From contig NC_061862.1 in NCBI RefSeq assembly GCF_907164915.1, positions 4,406,358 to 4,470,357 of the forward strand: a stretch of DNA of 64,000 nucleotides, written 5' to 3'. Of this stretch, positions 20,854 through 32,855 are shown piece after piece. The notes below the pieces were generated by a model. It worked only from the letters and a program-made list of their open reading frames with translations. It was not told where the DNA came from and did no database searches. Positions within the stretch are counted from its first letter, which is position 1, and every line of letters begins with the position of its first letter. The stretch is from Impatiens glandulifera. Taxonomy: Eukaryota; Streptophyta; Magnoliopsida; Ericales; Balsaminaceae. The position numbers were made by a program, and so were the translations under genes.

Positions 20854-22310
20854 ACATTAAGCCTATAGAAAATAATCAAATACATATTATTTTACCATAA
20901 AGTATATAATCCAAGACTGTCTTAATAGTGTTCCATAGAAATTCCTAAAAATTGGACACATATGAGCAATGAAGTATTAAATAAAAAGCACATTCATCAT
21001 CATTTATCATGCGTGTATGGTAAATATAACACCATCCAACAACAATAGTGAAATCATTATACCTCAATTGGTTATAGAAAATAAATTATACAAGACACTT
21101 CATCAAAGAAATAATGCTCCTGAGAGTTGTTGAAACCCCATTTTGAATATGCAAATATGAACTAAAATACCTTTGTTCCAAGTATAATTCATATTACAAC
21201 AGTATTAACCGAAATGACTGATTCAGAGCTTTATTAATACTTATTTGATTCAGATTAGTTAAATGCTTAGATAGTGTTCTATTATATTTAATCAAAATGG
21301 ACAAACAATCTGCATATAAGCAATCACACAATTATAGACTATTGAGAATTCATTTGAAAGACACGACTAAACATTAAAATCATATAACTCTTATGAGAAT
21401 TATTGTCACTGATGCATCATCAATTCGATTGTTAATGACTATCAACAATAAAGTAAGGTGGTAGAGAAATAAAACTTAGATTGCACAACAACAAATACAA
21501 TGGAAAACTCTGAAATATAATAATCTTAGAGAGAAAACAAAATTCATATAAGAAATAAATACAATGGCACTATAAAGAAGCGTCGAAAGCCAGAATCTTA
21601 ATTCCTATTTCAATGTCGGCAAAGTATAGCACTAATTACACTATAGAGAAAGATGCTTCCATGACTCTAATTACAATGCCTTTCACAATCACATCAAACC
21701 GGATCAGATCAATTGTGTATTACTACAATATAAGAAATTTATCAAAACAAAAATCAATATAAGAACTTCAGAATGCATAGACGTCAAAGTAGAATGCCGA
21801 AAACCAGAATCTCAGTTCCTAGATCGATATCGGCAACGTACAGCGCTGTAAACACTATGAAGACTAGTGCTTCAGAGACTAATTTTTTTCCTTACAATTA
21901 CAACAAGACATCAAACGGAAAATAAGAGATTGATTGAGTAAACCAAAATAAGAGATGTTGGAAAATTGAAAGGCTCAGAGATATTAGTTATGAATTAATC
22001 AAAGACATCAACAACAATGAGTCTTCATAGTTTGATGGTATAACTTTAGTCATCATAGCCTGCAAAACTTGTAAAATGCAGAAGAAAAGAATCTAATAAA
22101 AAACGAAATATGTGAAGAGATCTAATGCAAAGATGAGGATATCTTAGACAGAGAAAGAGAGAAGAAATCAAACATGACTGAATTGTCGTTAGCATCTCAC
22201 TTTGCCGTTAGCAACTCACTTTGCGTGAATTTAAGCATTGATGATCCGACGGAGAAGATACTCAAAGAAAAAACTCATGTAGGCTTTCGTAAAAATAAAT
22301 GTCAGTTGTA
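20854..22310 (-). repeat. 1.4-kb repeat, copy 1 (R1)
   Basis: One of four copies of a unit also found at 23,600-25,030, 45,433-46,145 (partial) and 46,810-48,250. Shared landmarks include AACCCCATTTTGAATATGCA, TTTATTTGATTCAGATTAG, a GTCGAAAG/CAGAATCTTGATTCC segment and, toward the right, TTTGATGGTATAACTTTAGT. In C it separates the RNase H remnant from the LTR. It encodes no pol protein. It is either U3 of a long LTR or captured host DNA. Confidence 0.7.
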
Positions 22311-22479
22311 TGAACATATTTTGGAACGACAAATCCCTCCATAAATTTGTTTCTAACCAAGTGACCATCAAACTCGGTATTTCACAAACTGTAATTCACC
22401 CATTGTCAATCTCTAAGTGTTTCTAACCAAGTAAAAATATAAATCAGCAAGAATATAAGTCACCCATTCTAAACACAAT

Positions 22480-23600
22480 AGGTTGTGTTTACAAACTGAA
22501 GCAAGAATATAATCACAAACTGAAGCAGCCATACTTCAATATTCTGCCTCAAACACAATAGGTTGTTTCTTAATTTGCAGGAGATTAATAAATCTTCTAA
22601 AACACAGCAAAACCAGTAAACGACTTCCTTGTATCAACACAAAAGACCTAATCAGCATCACAATAACACTACAGTTTAAGTGAATTATGTATCCCATAAA
22701 ACAATCCATAAGAAAGAATACAATTAATGTATTTCACCAATCTAAGAGCAATTTCCCAATGAGGTATCAAAAGATTATGCACAAATTAAATAAGATTTTG
22801 AACTAACATAAATAATATATGTTCAAGTAAAATCAAAATAAAATAAACACTCAATCAGTCTTATGTACTTTTCTAGATTAGTAAGAACAACTATATTAGT
22901 ATCAGTAGTACAAAGTTTAAGACCCTTAATCATAGGTGCCTTAGCAGGTTTAACTCCCAATAAACCAACATCTTTAACTATATCTAGAGCATATTTCCTT
23001 TGATTAACATAAATTCTTTTATTTATTTTTGTAATTTCTAATCCTAAAAATATTTTGCTTCTTTCAAGGTTTTAATTGTGAACCACTTATGTAAACAGTC
23101 TTTCTATGACCAGATGAATTTTATATTTGATCCAGCAATCAATACACCATCCACATATATCAATAACACCATAAAAGGAATCAATTTTTTTCTTAATAAA
23201 TAGACCGTTATCAATTTGAGATTGAATAAACCAAATCCAAAAGAATTCCACTAAATTCTTAGTTACACTATCTAGATGGTTGTTTAAGGCCATATATACT
23301 TTTCAACAGTTTACATCTGTATAAGAAGAATGGAACCAGATAAAATTCTTTTTTCAAATACCCATGTAGAAAAACATTAGTAATACCAGTTTTGGCAGAA
23401 AGTTTAACAACAAGGGAAATACTTTCATTATAATCTTTTTGCAAAAACAAACTTTAGTCACTAACCTTACCTTATGATTGTTAATTGTTTCATTAGCATT
23501 TAACTTCAGTTTATAGACCCACTTAGATCCAATAGTTTTTTACCTTTTGATAATTCAATCAATACCCAAGTTTAGTTTTTTTTAGAGAATCTTACTCTAA
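22480..23600 (-). pseudogene. copia C reverse transcriptase and RNase H remnant
   Basis: Read on the minus strand: FLHGYLKKEFYL and SIYGLKQPSR (23,268-23,450), FIQSQIDNGLFIKK then a decayed catalytic area (23,087-23,293), RKYALDIVKDVGLLG and PMIKGLKL (22,900-23,000), and a weak RNase H with CDAD, GSRLLV and a late E-containing segment down to 22,480. Frameshifts occur throughout. The motifs VKLSAKTGITNVFLHG and YGLKQPSR fix the family as Ty1/copia, distinct from and older than A and B. The same RT N-terminal part is repeated at 25,895-26,090 and twice near 46,330-46,800. Confidence 0.82.
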
Positions 23601-25030
23601 TTAATAGTGTTCCACAAAAATTCCTAAAAGTTAAACAGAAATGAGCAATGGAGTATTAAATAAATAGCACATCATCCGTGTATGGTAAATATAACACCAA
23701 CCAGCAAAAGTGAAATCATTACACCTCAATTTGTTATAGAAAACAAATTCTACAAGGCACTTCATCAAAGAAATAATGCTACTGATAAGAGTTGTTGAAC
23801 CCCATTTTGAATATGCAAATGTGAACTGAAATACATTTGTTCCAAAGGTAATTCAAGTTTGAACAGTATTAACCGGAATGACTAATTCAAAGTTTCATTC
23901 ATACTTATTTGATTCAGATTAGTCAAATGCTTAGATAGTGTTTGATTAAACTGGACAAACAGAAAAATCTTCTCAAGTTCTCATAAGTATTCATCAATTC
24001 AATGCTCACAACAGAAATCTGAATATAAACAATCACACAATTATAGACTCTATTGAGAAGGCATTTGAAATATACATAAGACTAAACATTGAATCCGTAT
24101 ATAACTTTTGATAGAAATTATTCTAACTGATGATGCATCATATATTCAATTGTTACTGATCATCACCATTAAGGTGATAGAAAAATAAAAAATACAATGA
24201 AAATCTCTGAAATCTAGCAATACCACGAGGGAATACCAAAATCATATAGGAACATCAGAAATCTGAATACAATGGCGCTACCAAAAAAACGTCGAAAGCA
24301 GAATCTTGATTCCTAAATCAATATCGGCAACGTATAGCACTGATTACACTATCGAGAAAGATGCTTCAGTGACTCTAATTACATTGCCTTTCAAGATCAC
24401 ATCAATCAGAACAGATGAATCAATCGTGGATTACTAGAATATAAGAAATTTATCAAAACAAAAATCAATATAAGAACTTCTGAATGCATTGGCGTACAGC
24501 GCTGTAAACACTCTGAAAGATTAGTGCTTCAGAGACTCTAATTTTTTGTTTTACAAGAAGACGTCAAACAAACGGATTGAAAACAATAATATGATGCAGA
24601 AGGCAGATTGAGAAATCCAAAATAAGGGATGTTGCAAAATTGAAAGGCTAGGAGATATTTGTTATGAATTAATCAAAGAACTCACATTGAGTCTTCATAG
24701 TTTGATGGTATAACTTTAGTCATCATAGCCTAGCCTGCCTGAAAAACTTGTAAAATGCAGAAGAAACGAATCTAAGAAAATCGAAATTCTTCTATCGTAT
24801 GTGAAGATATCTAACGCAAAGATGAGGATATCTTAGACGGAGAGAAAGGGAGAAGAAATCGAATTGATCTGTCGTTGGGCATCCTATTGTACGTGAATTT
24901 AAGCATAACTTTTCGCGACGGAGAAGATACGGGAAGAAAAACCATAGGCTTCACAGAATTTAACTTACATAAACTTATAATGAAAAGCCCATTTGTCTTG
25001 GGCCTCATTTTCATTTAAATAAATAAAGCT
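23600..25030 (-). repeat. 1.4-kb repeat, copy 2 (R2)
   Basis: The best-preserved left copy, nearly collinear with 46,810-48,250. On the minus strand it opens with a promoter-like stretch (GGGCCTC/TGGGCT words, then TCTTCCCGTATCTTCTCCGTC). A short open segment follows that begins ATGATGACTAAAGTTATACC (ATG at 24,726) and runs into a splice-donor-like GTGAG (24,681-24,685). It joins the copia C RT fragment at 23,600 without any LTR end. Copy count and boundaries come from eye alignment only. Confidence 0.65.
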
Positions 25031-25890
25031 AGTTTTTTTTTTTATAAATTCTCCCATTTACTAATTTTCTAATCAAAATAGCACTTATTAATCAACTAAA
25101 ATATATATTTTTTTAATTAAATTTAAATTTTAAGTAAAAACACATTTTGATGATTAAACTAATTAAAACTCAAATTTGGATAGATCAAAGTTTTTCAAAC
25201 ACAAACCTACAAAAAAAATCAATAACAAACTCTATAAATTATTAAGATATGAGCTCATTTATATTATTTAAATAATAATAATATAATAATAGACACTCAA
25301 ATTTAACTCCACTAATTTAATTAAAAAATTTCAAGTTAATAATTAATTTTGCTAAAATCCATTTACCAGCTCATTGCAAATAATTATTTTGAAAACGATT
25401 TCGTATCTATTGGATTCTAAAAATAATTAATTTCGGATTATATTTTAAATAAAACTCAAAGTATAAAAAAAATAAGTTGATAAATATAATAAATTTATCT
25501 ATTAATAATGTTAATTTATTTGTTTTCTTAGGTATTTAAAAAAAATAGATCAGAGTTAGCTAGAAAATCATTAGTGGCGAGCCACAAACAATACCTTCCG
25601 ACAGCACCGAAGTGGATTTATCAGAGGTACAGTGTGTAGTCAACGATGTGGTTGAGGGTACAACCATGGTTTGATGGACTTGAACCCATGCGCGGAACAT
25701 GGGAACATGGGCTCAATCCCAAGATGCGGTCAAGGTTCGAGCCTAGATACAATTGACGAAGGCAAGACTTGAGCCCAAGCATAGATCCCGGACCCAAGTG
25801 AGCATTAGGCCCCTACATGGACGCAAGTAGGCGGACAAGCCTATGCAAGACGAGTCCCGAACGTAGACGCGCATTTTGAACAACATACTG
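25030..25890. repeat. AT-rich segment duplicated at 48,250-49,745
   Basis: Contains TAGACACTCAAATTTA (about 25,290) and GAAAACGATTTCGTATC, then a GC-richer end with GATGCGGTCAAGGTTCGA and GTAGGCGGACAAGCCTATGC. The same words occur at 48,470-48,560 and 49,145-49,740. The TGTAGACACTC start seen in the other copy suggests a gypsy LTR fragment. No gene. Confidence 0.6.
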
Positions 25891-25894
25891 ACTA

Positions 25895-26090
25895 TAACAG
25901 GTCAAACAACAGGGAAACAATTTCATTATAATCAACACAAAAAACCTTTAGTCACTAATTTTACCTTATGCTTGTTAATTGTTCCATCATAATTTAACTT
26001 CAGCATATAGACCCACTTAAATTTAATAGTTGTTTTATCTTCTAAGTTTCTTTTTAGAGCAGCTAACTCTGCTTTTATTTCATCAACTCG
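25895..26090 (-). pseudogene. copia C RT N-terminal fragment (extra copy)
   Basis: Plus-strand landmarks GGGAAACAATTTCATTATAA and TTCAGCATATAGACCCACTT match those at 23,415-23,535, which encode the region before FLHGYL in minus-strand copia RT. The RT start is therefore present twice in the left part of C, separated by R2 and the AT-rich segment. Confidence 0.7.
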
Positions 26091-26179
26091 TTCCTAGCTT
26101 TTATTGGCTTGATCATATGAGTTTGGTTCCTATAAAATAAAAACATATGTCAAAAACACATATACGAGTAATTTAACCA

Positions 26180-26305
26180 CGAAAAAGTGTAGTATGTATA
26201 GATTATTGTTGTATAGTATTAGGTCAAAACAGTAGGTTCAGAATTGTAGTATGTATAGATTTGTGGTGTATGGTATTAGGTCAAAACAGTAGGTTCAGAA
26301 TGTTT
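26180..26305. repeat. 63-bp direct duplication
   Basis: TAGTATGTATAGAT, then GTATTAGGTCAAAACAGTAG and GTTCAGAAT occur twice in a row (about 26,189-26,250 and 26,251-26,305) with a few substitutions. Confidence 0.75.
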
Positions 26306-26389
26306 TACTGATTTTCTTAGTTTCTGATGATATATAACTAGATTTAACTATTGAATCATAGTTATTCATATAAACTTGATAATCATGCA

Positions 26390-26740
26390 TCAATGTAGAT
26401 TTATGTTTGAATCATAGTCATTCAAATCAATAGAAATATTTGACTTAGATGAAGAATGATCAAGGAATACTAAACTCTCATGTGATACTTGAGTTGAAGC
26501 ATTATTGATTGGAGACACTATTTGTAGATGGTGAAAGTCGACTTTCAACATAAGGAATAAAATTAGGTGATGAAATATTTTTATCAAGATTTTCAACAAC
26601 AACATTAATATTAAATTCAGTAGAAGCGTGATCATAAAAATTGGAATCATCATCAATGGATAAAAATGGAGTCAAATAATTGTCCTTTGTTTCACACAAT
26701 AATGTGAGGAAAGGAAACACATATGCTCATGGAAAATTAT
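26390..26740 (-). pseudogene. copia C integrase-RT linker fragment
   Basis: Two overlapping minus-strand frames of a degraded pol linker: FPFLTLLCETKDNYLTPF, and after a frameshift PINNASTQVSHESLVFLD. An F(P)F segment followed by polar linker with S/N/D-rich runs is typical between copia integrase and RT. Its position just left of the B insertion, with integrase just right of it, supports the assignment. Confidence 0.5.
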
Positions 26741-26915
26741 ATGAGGATGCATTTAGAGGCTCTCGAATCAAATTTAAACTTGTGTAGGTGAGAATTCGCA
26801 ACATAGCATAAGTAACCAAAATCTTGAATACTTGAATAATTAGTTCTTGTAAATTTAACATGTAAAATGGTGTTTTCCACTAATGGGAAATATGTTTATA
26901 AGAAATGTAGCCGTA

Positions 26916-26920
26916 ATAAT
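26916..26920. other. target site duplication of copia B (left)
   Basis: ATAAT directly precedes TGTTAGG of the LTR and is repeated at 43407-43411 after the other LTR, a 5-bp duplication as usual for copia. Confidence 0.9.
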
Positions 26921-28216
26921 TGTTAGGATCGGGGACGCCCTTGGAAGACCGGGGTGTTTCCGGTTTCAGGAAGGGTGGCCTCTTACAACACACATAACAC
27001 TTTGGTGATAGTCCGGTTATAGACTATAATCGTTCTCAGCACTTCGCAAACTGTCACAGACTCTTGAACCGGGTTCAAGGGCGGAAATGTCTGTTTCAGT
27101 CTGAAGCAACGTATGCGACTTAGATGATGTTTAGGAGGAGTCGGTTTTAGAAATATGAGTGGACCGGTTTTTGATATAAGGAGTAAGATTGTTTTGGTTT
27201 GTGGTTAGGTTAGGTGAGTAAGCAGTAAATAAAGGAAATAACACAGGACAAGATTTTTTATGGATGTTCGGAGCAAACTCTCCTACGTCACCCCTTCTTC
27301 TCAGGTTATGAGAAGGATCTCCACTAACTTTCAAAGTTACAACAATAACACAGCCGGTCGAGCCCAACTCGCTACTCGCCGGTTACACCAATTTAACCTT
27401 GATGTAATACACAAATACAACACAAACACACACAAACAAAGCTTCCAGTTAATGACACAACAGTTTTGGATCGCGCGTAAGATTTCTTTATCTCTCTAAG
27501 ATTTTCGTAACTTGTGTCGCCATTAATGAGGTCGCTTCTTCTTCCTTTTATAGAGAGGATGATCCCAACGGTCACATTCTTCTCTCACTGTGGGATTGGT
27601 TAATCCAGCGTCACGCCGGTGCAGGGAGGTTGCTTGCACGTTTCACCTTCCTCAACACTTGGCAAGCATGCAGACACTCCTCAGGTAAAGATGACGTTGC
27701 CGGTTTGCAGATTCGGACACGTGTCAGGCATGCACCTTCCGGTTGTCGACGTCGGATCAGTAAATCATCATTGCTTTCCTCGCATGCTTCTGATCGGATC
27801 TTATCTTCTTTTATCCCTTCGATACACGTCTATTTCATCATATTACGTCATCTCTGCAGATTGTAGTTTCCGGTTGTTTCTTACACAGTATAGTCCGGTT
27901 GAAATGTAAACTTGTCTTTGCTAGCCGGTCTCTTCAGAGAGTTAAAACCGGTTCCTCTGATCTTGACTTGATCACTTGGAACTGGATTTCTTTGAAGTGT
28001 TCAACAGCCGGTTTATGAGTCTCCATCCGGTTTGTGCAATTCGATCTGTTCCTGCACATAGAAGTTAATAGTTGTTTAGTTTTTCTGGCCGGTTCCAAAA
28101 ATTAACTTTACTTAATTTTTCTATCAATTTCTCCCTTTTTGATTATTTAGAATAAATATTCAAAAATTGTAATGTATGGCCGGTTTGAAAATTAACTTAC
28201 TTAATTTTTCTTATCA
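26921..28216 (-). mobile_element. 3' LTR of copia B
   Basis: 1296 bp with TG...CA ends; on the minus strand it begins TGATAAG at 28216 and ends CCTAACA at 26921. It matches the 5' LTR at 42109-43406. TATA box (CTATAAAAGG, minus) at 27544-27553. Open frames inside (for example at 27,260-27,499) recur in both LTRs only because the LTRs are duplicates. Confidence 0.93.
27544..27553 (-). promoter_or_regulatory. TATA box in 3' LTR of copia B
   Basis: CTATAAAAGG on the minus strand, conserved in the other LTR at 42732-42741. It lies in the half of the LTR nearer the PBS side. Confidence 0.65.
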
Positions 28217-28395
28217 ATTTCTCCCTTTTTGATTATTTAGAATAAATATTCAAAAATTGTAATGTATGGCCGGTTTGAAAATTAACTTACTTAATTTTTC
28301 TTATCAATTTCTCCCTTTTTGATTATTTAGAATAAATATTCAAAACTTGTAATGTATGGCCGGTTTGAAAAATCTGTTTAACAATTTCTCCCTAT
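28127..28395 (-). repeat. tandem 90-bp PPT/U3-edge repeats of copia B
   Basis: The block ATTTCTCCCTTTTTGATT through CTTATCA repeats with a 90-bp period at 28127-28216, 28217-28306 and 28307-28395; the last unit is partial and diverges into CTCCCTATTTGATG. Each unit carries a minus-strand polypurine tract (AAAAAGGGAGAAAT). The first unit lies inside the LTR and its counterpart is present in the 5' LTR. The tract used for this copy is that at 28217-28230, next to the LTR edge. Confidence 0.88.
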
Positions 28396-28547
28396 TTGAT
28401 GTTTTTCTGTTTAAGAAAAATTTAAAAACATGTTTTGATTTTTCAAAGGATATTTAGGAAATTAATAACTTCAAAATATGATAAAAACGACTGAGTTCTG
28501 AAACCAAATCAAACATAGATAAATTGTTCTTAAGGAAATAAAAGAAA

Positions 28548-31483
28548 TTAAGGTTTGGATGGTCCCCCCTTTTCAATTTCTTTTTCCTTCCGCCTTCTTT
28601 CTTCTTCTTCCCTTGCCCTCCATTCCCTGTCTCGTCGTTCAGCGTCGAATTTCCATCCGGCCCATACACTTGAGATGCCGGGAGTTCGTTTGCCGAATCC
28701 AAAACTGCCACAGACTGGTTTTGGTGGGCGAGACGTTTGAGCAACAATTGGTCTGGAGCTTGGGGTTGCGGTTGAAATTTCGACTGCTTTCTTCTTACGC
28801 CGGTTGAGTACTTCGAGGTCCTCTTCTTCTTCTTCGTTAAGAGGTTCGGCGTTTAGACCGACCGGTTCGATCTCTCTTCGACTGTTTCGTTCTGCCCGCT
28901 TCATCACCTCTGAAACCGCTTTTCGCTTGTTCTTATTCCTTGTCTTCATAGCGTGCGAGGGTTGAGCCGGTGTGGGTTCCTGTAGAACTGCATGTTCTTC
29001 CTTATCGCATTTCTTGGCAAGCGCAAGGTCTTTCTCTTCAGTTTCCTTCCTTAACCGTTCCCTTTCCCTCTCTTCGTCTTGAAGTCGTTTTGCAGTTTCG
29101 GCATCAGAATTGATTTGCGCTTGAGTATTGTTGACTTGGAGTTTGGACAGCTCCCCAATCTGAACGGCCATAGCCTGCATCATGTCTACCAAAGGAGCGG
29201 TTGCGGTTTGGACGGATTCTGCGATCAATGATTTGACTGAAGTTTGTACGGCTTCATCTATCATCGACCTGATCGATGTTTGAGCGGTGTTGGCCATTTC
29301 GGTTTGAACTGATCCCCGGATAGTGTTCGTCAGGTTGGTTTCAACTGTTGCAATCTTCTCATTGGTTGCAATCCTGTAGTTCCCAAGGCAAGAAGTAAGT
29401 GTATCGATCACCACTTGCTTTACCTGCTCAAGTTCCGGAGCCTTATCAGTTTGAGGAGGGTCGCTGCCCCGGTTTTCTGCTGTCATGGAGGTCTCCCCGG
29501 CAGCAAAGAAAGGTTTGCTTTGATATAAGTCGGCATGGGTTAAGTGATGTCTGCAATCGTTCCTCCACTCTACTTCGAGCCGGTCAACACTTTTAATGAG
29601 TTTTTCACGCACTGGGTAAAACCGTTCAAACATTCTCGATTCAATAGGAGTTAAAGTTGCTCCTTCTGCTTCCGTCAATGCATCTTCTACTGCTTGTAAT
29701 CGGGCGTATTCGTGAATCACCGCGGTTTTGTTGAATGCAGCTTGGATAACATTGGTACCTGCCATCTTGAGAGCCACTTCTTCTAATTCCATAAGTTTCT
29801 CCTAGTGTTTGTTACCGCTCATCTCCGGGATCATGTCTGACAGCTTTGTCTCCCAACGGAGTTTGACCCATAAGTGGTATGGTGATATCAACTCACCAGT
29901 ATCTTTGTCCATATCCCTAAGGAGCTGCTCAAATATCTCCTCCTCTTCTTCTGCGGAAATGACGACCTCGGCCTCGGTTATAATCTCAAGTTGGGAACCG
30001 GTTTGCATAACACCTTTTCCCTTTACCGCGGAATCTTCGAGTAAAACCTCTTTGCCTTTGTTAACATGAATTGGACCTTCAGGTGTTAAAGTTGAATCAG
30101 CTGGCCCATCTTGGGCCGATTAGAGCGTTGTATCGATTGAAACGGACTTGTTCCCCGCTGAACCGGATGGTTCTTTTTCTTCAGCATTTCCCTCCTGAGC
30201 CGGAGGGGTGATGTTCACAGTTTTGGCCGTTTCTTCGACCAAATGAATTTCACTCTAATCGGGTATCTCAACCTGATCAGCTGGCTTAAGATGACTTGAC
30301 ACATCGTCTTCGGTTTCCTTAGCAATGTTTTGGACTACGTCCACAATGACTTCTGAGGTATTTAAACCTACGTCGGCCATTATCTCGTCGATGTCCTTGT
30401 TAGGAGATTTGGAGTTTTCAGAGTGAATACTAACCTCTGCTGCCTCCTTTGATGTTGACTCGGTGTCTTGGCTTCCCGAGGGTTCGGTTTGCCTTGGTGA
30501 TGGAGAGTCGACATGGATGGGATGAACGGTGTTAATGGGAATAGGCTGAAAGACGTCTCCGGTTCTCTTTGGCGAATGATCTGAGGAAAGAGTTTTCTCG
30601 GAGTCAGCCGGCTTGTTGGAGCTCTTCTTTGCGGACGACTTTTTCCTTCCCTTTTTCTTCTGGGAGGCCCCGGTTTGAACCGCCTTCCCTTTGGAATTTT
30701 CTTGTTTCGAACCTTCTTCAGCCGGAGCGGATGAACTGGTTCCCTTTGAAGACTTCGTTCTGGATGACTTCGGCTTAGCCGCTATGGAGGTCTTCTTGCT
30801 CATTGGCTCTGAGTTAAGAATGTTAGCGGGTGGGAGCGGTTCACCTTCACCAAGTTCCACATTAAGGAACTTAAGAATTTTTACAATTTGCATCGCGAAA
30901 GCCTGAACCCGGCCATCCTTCTTTATTACCATCTCACAGAACTGTTCGAAAATAACGGCTCCCCAATCTATCTTGTCACCGCGACAATCGCCATCATCAT
31001 TTTAACCTTAAGTTTGGTCAGGTTATCGAAGTTACCTCCTCTACCCTGAATTGAACGAGAGATTATATTCAGCAACCACTTGAACTCCGGTTTGAGTTTG
31101 TTCTTCCGGCTTGAGTGAGTCACCAAATCCTGATCGTCAGCCGATATCACCAACCGGACCGCGTTGGATTCTGCATCGGTCAGACTAGTCTTGAAGTCCA
31201 ACTCGGCATTTGGCAAACCGAGTACTTCAGAGAATTGCTCCTCCGTGATATTAACCTCTTTGCCGCTGACGGTGGCGGAGACTTTCTTCTTCGTTAAAGT
31301 CGCCGTCGCCAGAAACTCCATGACTACCGTCGGGTGCACGACGAACGGACCAGACAAGAACGCTTCAATTCCCGAATCTCTTAGAGATTGAAGCACGGCC
31401 TTGTTTTCCTCCCCGGCGTGTTCGTCGATGTCGTTGAAATTGACCTGCAACATCCATTGAAATTGTGCTTTACCTAGAGCCAT
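28548..31483 (-). pseudogene. accessory ORF3 of copia B: globular domain, basic patch, coiled coil
   Basis: About 978 codons in one frame except for a 1-base shift near 30,970 and stops near 30,255, 30,120 and 29,802. N-terminal accessory domain: VNFNDID, DSGIEAFLSGP, MEFLATATLTKKKVSA, FSEVLGLPNAEL, FKWLLNIISRSIQG. Then a lysine/serine-rich patch (KKKGRKKSSAKKSS, about 30,610-30,660), an acidic Ser/Pro/Glu-rich region, and a helical tail with regularly spaced V-T-A segments (VQTEMANTAQTSIRSMIDEA) and a highly charged RE/EE end. The last 414 codons are open. No membrane segment. Same architecture as ORF3 of element A. Function unknown. Confidence 0.78.
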
Positions 31484-31770
31484 GTTGATCTTGTGAATGA
31501 AAAGGATGAAGAACAGCGATGAACGGAAGTTAGAGAGCCTTTGAAGAATAGAGAATTTTTAGAGAGAGAAAGCTTATGTAGAGAATGAACTGTTCTGAAC
31601 TTATATAGGAGGCGGTTTCGAACGGTTGGAGGACGAACCGTCACTTGATTATATTTTGGCGCCAACTTTCCCTCCAAAAGCTACTGCAGTAACTTTCGGC
31701 GGTAAATGCGGAGAATACAATGGGCGGTAAATTTTGTGCGGTAAAATCGTGGGCGGTAAGTTTTTCAAAC
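31484..31770 (-). promoter_or_regulatory. promoter-like region of accessory ORF3 (copia B)
   Basis: On the minus strand: an array of TTACCGCC-type motifs (about 31,695-31,760), GGCGCCAAAA (31654-31663, E2F-like), a TATA box TCCTATATAAG (31600-31610), then a 117-base leader rich in CTCT up to ATG at 31483. Alignment with element A is visible around GGAGGGAAA...CGCCAAAATAT. Promoter activity is inferred. Confidence 0.55.
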
Positions 31771-31998
31771 TTCTCATTTTTGCTTGAGATTTTGATTTAC
31801 CGGAAGCTTTGTTAACCGGAAGTTTCGTTTAACGTGAAGTCTTATGTTTATTGAAGTTAAAACAGGAAAGAAAGATATGGAAAGAAAAACCGGAGACTTT
31901 AAAAATTAGAAACTTTTATAACTAAGTCCGAAAGAGTAGTGAAGCGGTTTTCGGTCGTATAACAAAATGACCAAAAACCGGAAGGAAAAACAAACAAC

Positions 31999-32745
31999 TT
32001 AATCTAGATCGATCCAATCCCCCTCTACCATTCTGACAAGCCACTTGGTCACGATGTTGTCGGGTGTCCATTCCTCAATCCTCGATATCCATCTATCTAA
32101 CATGGATATAGTCAGAGTGTTGGCTGGTCCGACAGGGATACCGGCCTGAGGTTACGGCGATGAGTCTCCAAAAATCGAGTGATTTGTGGAGCAAAAATGA
32201 GCGGTTATGAGCTGCTTCAAGTTGTTGAAGAGGTAGGAGGACCAGTTGATTGGCGATTTGCGGATGATGGCTATCATGATGTCGAAAGCCTCCCGATTAT
32301 AGTTTTGGTTTGGCATTCGACCCATGATAGACCGCTGAACCAAATCATGAAAGACTTGGTAGTGAGGAGCTAGTTTTTCTTTCTTCCCGTGGTCGTCGAC
32401 CGGTTCGATGGAAGAGGAGAAGATATAGCTGAAATCTTCCTTAGCCGGAAAGAATGGCGTTGGGAAGTCAGAGAATCCTTAGGTTGGAAGGTTGAAGAAA
32501 GCAGCAAAATGCTCTTCGGTAAGTCGAAGAAATCTTCCGTCAATGATGGTCCTTATACTACCATCATCAAGAATGTGCCCATTGTTGAAGAACTCGCACA
32601 CCTCTTCTACAAGGATGGTGTTTGAGCCTTCAAGAAAGTTTTGAAGCCCCGATTCTATGATCGGTTGAAAGATGGTATCGTGAAACCGGCCATCTTTTAT
32701 TTCTTCAAAGTTGACTACGATCGAGTTTCTTAGTTCAACAGTCAT
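31999..32745 (-). pseudogene. accessory ORF2 of copia B
   Basis: A 248-codon frame with two internal stops (after FFNLPT, near 32,479, and after GDSSP, near 32,152). Domain motifs: VVNFEEIKD, IESGLQNFLEGS, CEFFNNGHILDDG, FAAFFNLPT, then GFSDFPTPF, VQRSIMGRMPNQNYN and KSPINWSSYLFNNLKQL. It ends with WLVRMVEGDWIDLD. GFSDFPT also occurs in ORF2 of element A. A TATA box (CTATAAAAAT, minus, 32846-32855) lies 100 bases upstream of the chosen ATG. The earlier in-frame ATG at 32,844 overlaps the TATA box and is unlikely to be used. Confidence 0.75.
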
Positions 32746-32845
32746 TTTGGAGAAGAGTGGGAGTGAAAATCGAAAGGAGTTCTTTGAGCTTTCAAGCTTA
32801 GAGAGAAGAGAAATGGAAGCGTGTTTGAAGATGAAGGATTGAGCC

Positions 32846-32855
32846 ATTTTTATAG
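32846..32855 (-). promoter_or_regulatory. TATA-like box of accessory ORF2 (copia B)
   Basis: CTATAAAAAT on the minus strand, about 100 bases ahead of the ATG at 32745, with an intervening leader rich in TTCTCT/CTTTC. Confidence 0.5.

Noticed and set aside
27260..27499. 79-codon ORF seen in both B LTRs (also at 42,448)
   Set aside because: Conserved only because the two LTRs are duplicates; it crosses promoter and leader DNA.
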